From Hahella ganghwensis DSM 17046 (GTDB taxonomy: Bacteria; Pseudomonadota; Gammaproteobacteria; Pseudomonadales; Oleiphilaceae), in contig NZ_AQXX01000140.1 of NCBI RefSeq assembly GCF_000376785.1, forward strand, positions 62,001-126,000: a DNA stretch of 64,000 bases, read 5' to 3'. Position numbers and translations under genes: made by a program. Position 1 is the stretch's first letter; the number at the start of each line of letters is the position of its first letter. This document shows positions 62,855 to 64,000 of the stretch, in pieces. Under the pieces are notes generated by a model. That model saw only the letters and a list, made by a program, of their open reading frames with translations. It did no database searches and was not told the DNA's origin.

Positions 62855-63427
62855 TTACCACCATCCTTTTTTACGAGCGAGCTCTTTCTGGTGCTGCTTT
62901 TCAATTTGCTGGAAGATCTCCTGCTGCAAAGAAGAGTACTGAGGATGTTTAGCGAAATACGGGCCTAGCCAACCCTCTTCATGAGTGAATGCCATAGTCC
63001 ATGCGAGATTTTCCGGGAAGACATAGTAATCTGATAATGAACAGCTTGTCGGCTTGGCATCAGTCAACACTGCACAGCCACCTGTATTAGGCATGATCAC
63101 ATAAAGTGTCGCTTCGTGTTGTCCATAGGCAGCACGAGCTTCTTCTCCAGACACACTGGGATAGCCTCCACCACTGAATATGTGCCATTTAAACGCTTTT
63201 GTATTGTAACCTTGCTCATTCTTGCAATAGACCGACATCCAGTCTCTTCCAACTTGCCTGGATTGGTTAAGGTCAAATGTCTTTACCACCTTACCAGGGC
63301 CAAAATCGAATTCAATCTCCACTCTACCAAGACCTTTAAAACCGATAACTAATTGATGCAGCTTATCATTCGCTCCTGTCCAGCTCATATTCATAAATGA
63401 GAATTTGACTAATTTCTCACCAACCAA
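62855..63427 (-). CDS. Hypothetical protein, DUF4275-like C-terminal part
   Basis: A 190 aa protein with no signal peptide. The second half (about residues 75-165) contains FKWHIFSGGGYPSVSGEEA, LSDYYVFPENLAWTM, AFTHEEGWLGPYFAKH. The WHxFS...SGxEA, DYYVxP...WT and THE..LGPYF pattern recalls DUF4275 proteins of bacilli; this is from memory and tentative. The start is uncertain: TTG at 63427 opens the frame, and the first ATG (63394) has no clear ribosome-binding site. It is convergent with the NLP gene and divergent from the membrane protein at 63482. Function unknown. Confidence 0.6.
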   Translation of the reverse strand: MVGEKLVKFSFMNMSWTGANDKLHQLVIGFKGLGRVEIEFDFGPGKVVKTFDLNQSRQVGRDWMSVYCKNEQGYNTKAFKWHIFSGGGYPSVSGEEARAAYGQHEATLYVIMPNTGGCAVLTDAKPTSCSLSDYYVFPENLAWTMAFTHEEGWLGPYFAKHPQYSSLQQEIFQQIEKQHQKELARKKGWW

Positions 63428-63481
63428 TAAGTTAATCCCATTAACTTAATTTGATTAACTTATTTGAAGGAGCAGGAAAGC

Positions 63482-63904
63482 ATGGCCAAACCATTGGACA
63501 AACATCGTACACTCGCTATCAGCGCTTTGCTCGGACTGGTCATGCTCAAGCTGATTATGCTGTCAGCCTTGTTCACTCAGACCATGCCTCATCCACCGGC
63601 ATTTATCGCGCCAACTCTGGCTGCCTCAATGGCACTCAGTGCTCTCTGTATCGGACTGATATTGACAGGTTCACGATGGCTTCCGACAGTCGCCGGGATC
63701 ATCGCCCTGGAATCTTTATTATCATTTGGTCCACACAAACTTTATCCGGGTGAATCCCCTGCTTTCTTTGCACAAACGCCTGCGGTCTATCCGGTGATCA
63801 TTGTGGGCACAACACTCATCCTGGTGCTGATTGTGAATGTGTTTAAAATGAACCGGTTAATCAATTCCAGTCAGCCCCTGGAAGCCAGTGCCAGCAGGAG
63901 TTAA
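63482..63904 (+). CDS. Hypothetical small membrane protein (140 aa)
   Basis: A membrane protein with four hydrophobic helices (about 10-30, 40-60, 65-85, 100-125) and short loops, one with PHKLYPGESPAFFAQTPAVYP. No motif identifies it. The ATG at 63482 follows AAGGAGCAGGAAAGC. It is separated by a single base from the TetR-like gene at the right edge, so the two are probably cotranscribed and the regulator may control this gene. Confidence 0.65.
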   Translation: MAKPLDKHRTLAISALLGLVMLKLIMLSALFTQTMPHPPAFIAPTLAASMALSALCIGLILTGSRWLPTVAGIIALESLLSFGPHKLYPGESPAFFAQTPAVYPVIIVGTTLILVLIVNVFKMNRLINSSQPLEASASRS

Positions 63905-63905
63905 T

Positions 63906-64000
63906 GTGGCCCGCCCCCGCAAAGAAGACCAAATCGATATTCGCCAGGCAGCCCTCGAAGCGGCATTGAAACTGGCAGAGCAACAAAGCCTGGACAGCCT
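63906..64000 (+). CDS. TetR-family transcriptional regulator (3' truncated by window)
   Basis: GTG at 63906 with CAGGAG upstream opens MARPRKEDQIDIRQAALEAA, then LKLAEQQSLDSL. This is the N-terminal first helix region of TetR-type regulators (basic start, then RxxILxAAxxLxxxxG). Only about 31 codons are in the window, so the family assignment rests on this start alone. Confidence 0.65.
   Translation, partial: MARPRKEDQIDIRQAALEAALKLAEQQSLDS

Noticed and set aside
1-64000. CRISPR arrays, tRNA, rRNA, integrases and insertion sequences
   Set aside because: Looked for but nothing convincing seen; the T-arm-like GGTTCGATTC near 43312 lies inside the histidine kinase coding sequence and has no cloverleaf around it.

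Overview
The window reads as chromosomal DNA of a free-living, motile, Gram-negative gammaproteobacterium. The evidence is three methyl-accepting chemotaxis proteins, a YceH protein very close to the enterobacterial one, a complete Opp transporter, an RND efflux pump with its own two-component system, an Hcp protein, and many secreted polymer-degrading enzymes. The mix of chitinase, maltotetraose-type amylase and plant-elicitor-like proteins would suit a marine or rhizosphere Oceanospirillales-type organism (Hahella or Gynuella relatives). That placement is inference. No rRNA, tRNA, CRISPR array, integrase or insertion sequence was recognised.

Layout. 1-2.9 kb: two enolase-superfamily enzymes and a GntR/FCD regulator, probably sugar-acid catabolism. 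3.2-12.3 kb: an RDD membrane protein, two chemoreceptors, an alpha/beta hydrolase, YceH and a solo glucose-type binding protein. 12.4-18.5 kb: a TraB/TIKI-like protein, a secreted transglutaminase-elicitor protein, two small hypothetical proteins and the MgtE magnesium channel. 18.8-27.3 kb: a PepQ dipeptidase, another solo binding protein and the oppABCDF peptide importer, so peptide uptake and proline-dipeptide cleavage lie close together. 27.3-32.1 kb: an enone/quinone redox cluster (alcohol dehydrogenase, frameshifted Old Yellow Enzyme, VOC protein) divergent from a LysR regulator, then D-lactate dehydrogenase. 32.3-36.2 kb: an orphan Hcp, a PLD-like nuclease, another solo binding protein and a secreted beta-helix protein. 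36.4-44.8 kb: a five-gene efflux/two-component operon and an OmpA-like lipoprotein.

44.9-52.6 kb is the most unusual region. A membrane Ser/Thr kinase and PP2C phosphatase pair is divergent from a three-gene operon: an MglA-type small GTPase, a soluble histidine kinase, and a single protein that fuses a response-regulator receiver to a complete PilB/GspE-type ATPase. No pilin, secretin or platform gene lies nearby. I read this as a candidate signalling module in which GTPase and phosphorelay inputs control an assembly ATPase.

52.6-64 kb is rich in secreted proteins: a solute-binding protein, a maltotetraose-forming-type amylase, a chitinase with two GH18 catalytic domains, a third chemoreceptor, a decayed LysE-type exporter with a G9 tract, an NLP (NPP1) necrosis-type protein, and the start of a TetR regulator at the right edge. 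The NLP protein and the transglutaminase elicitor both resemble families best known from oomycete plant pathogens.
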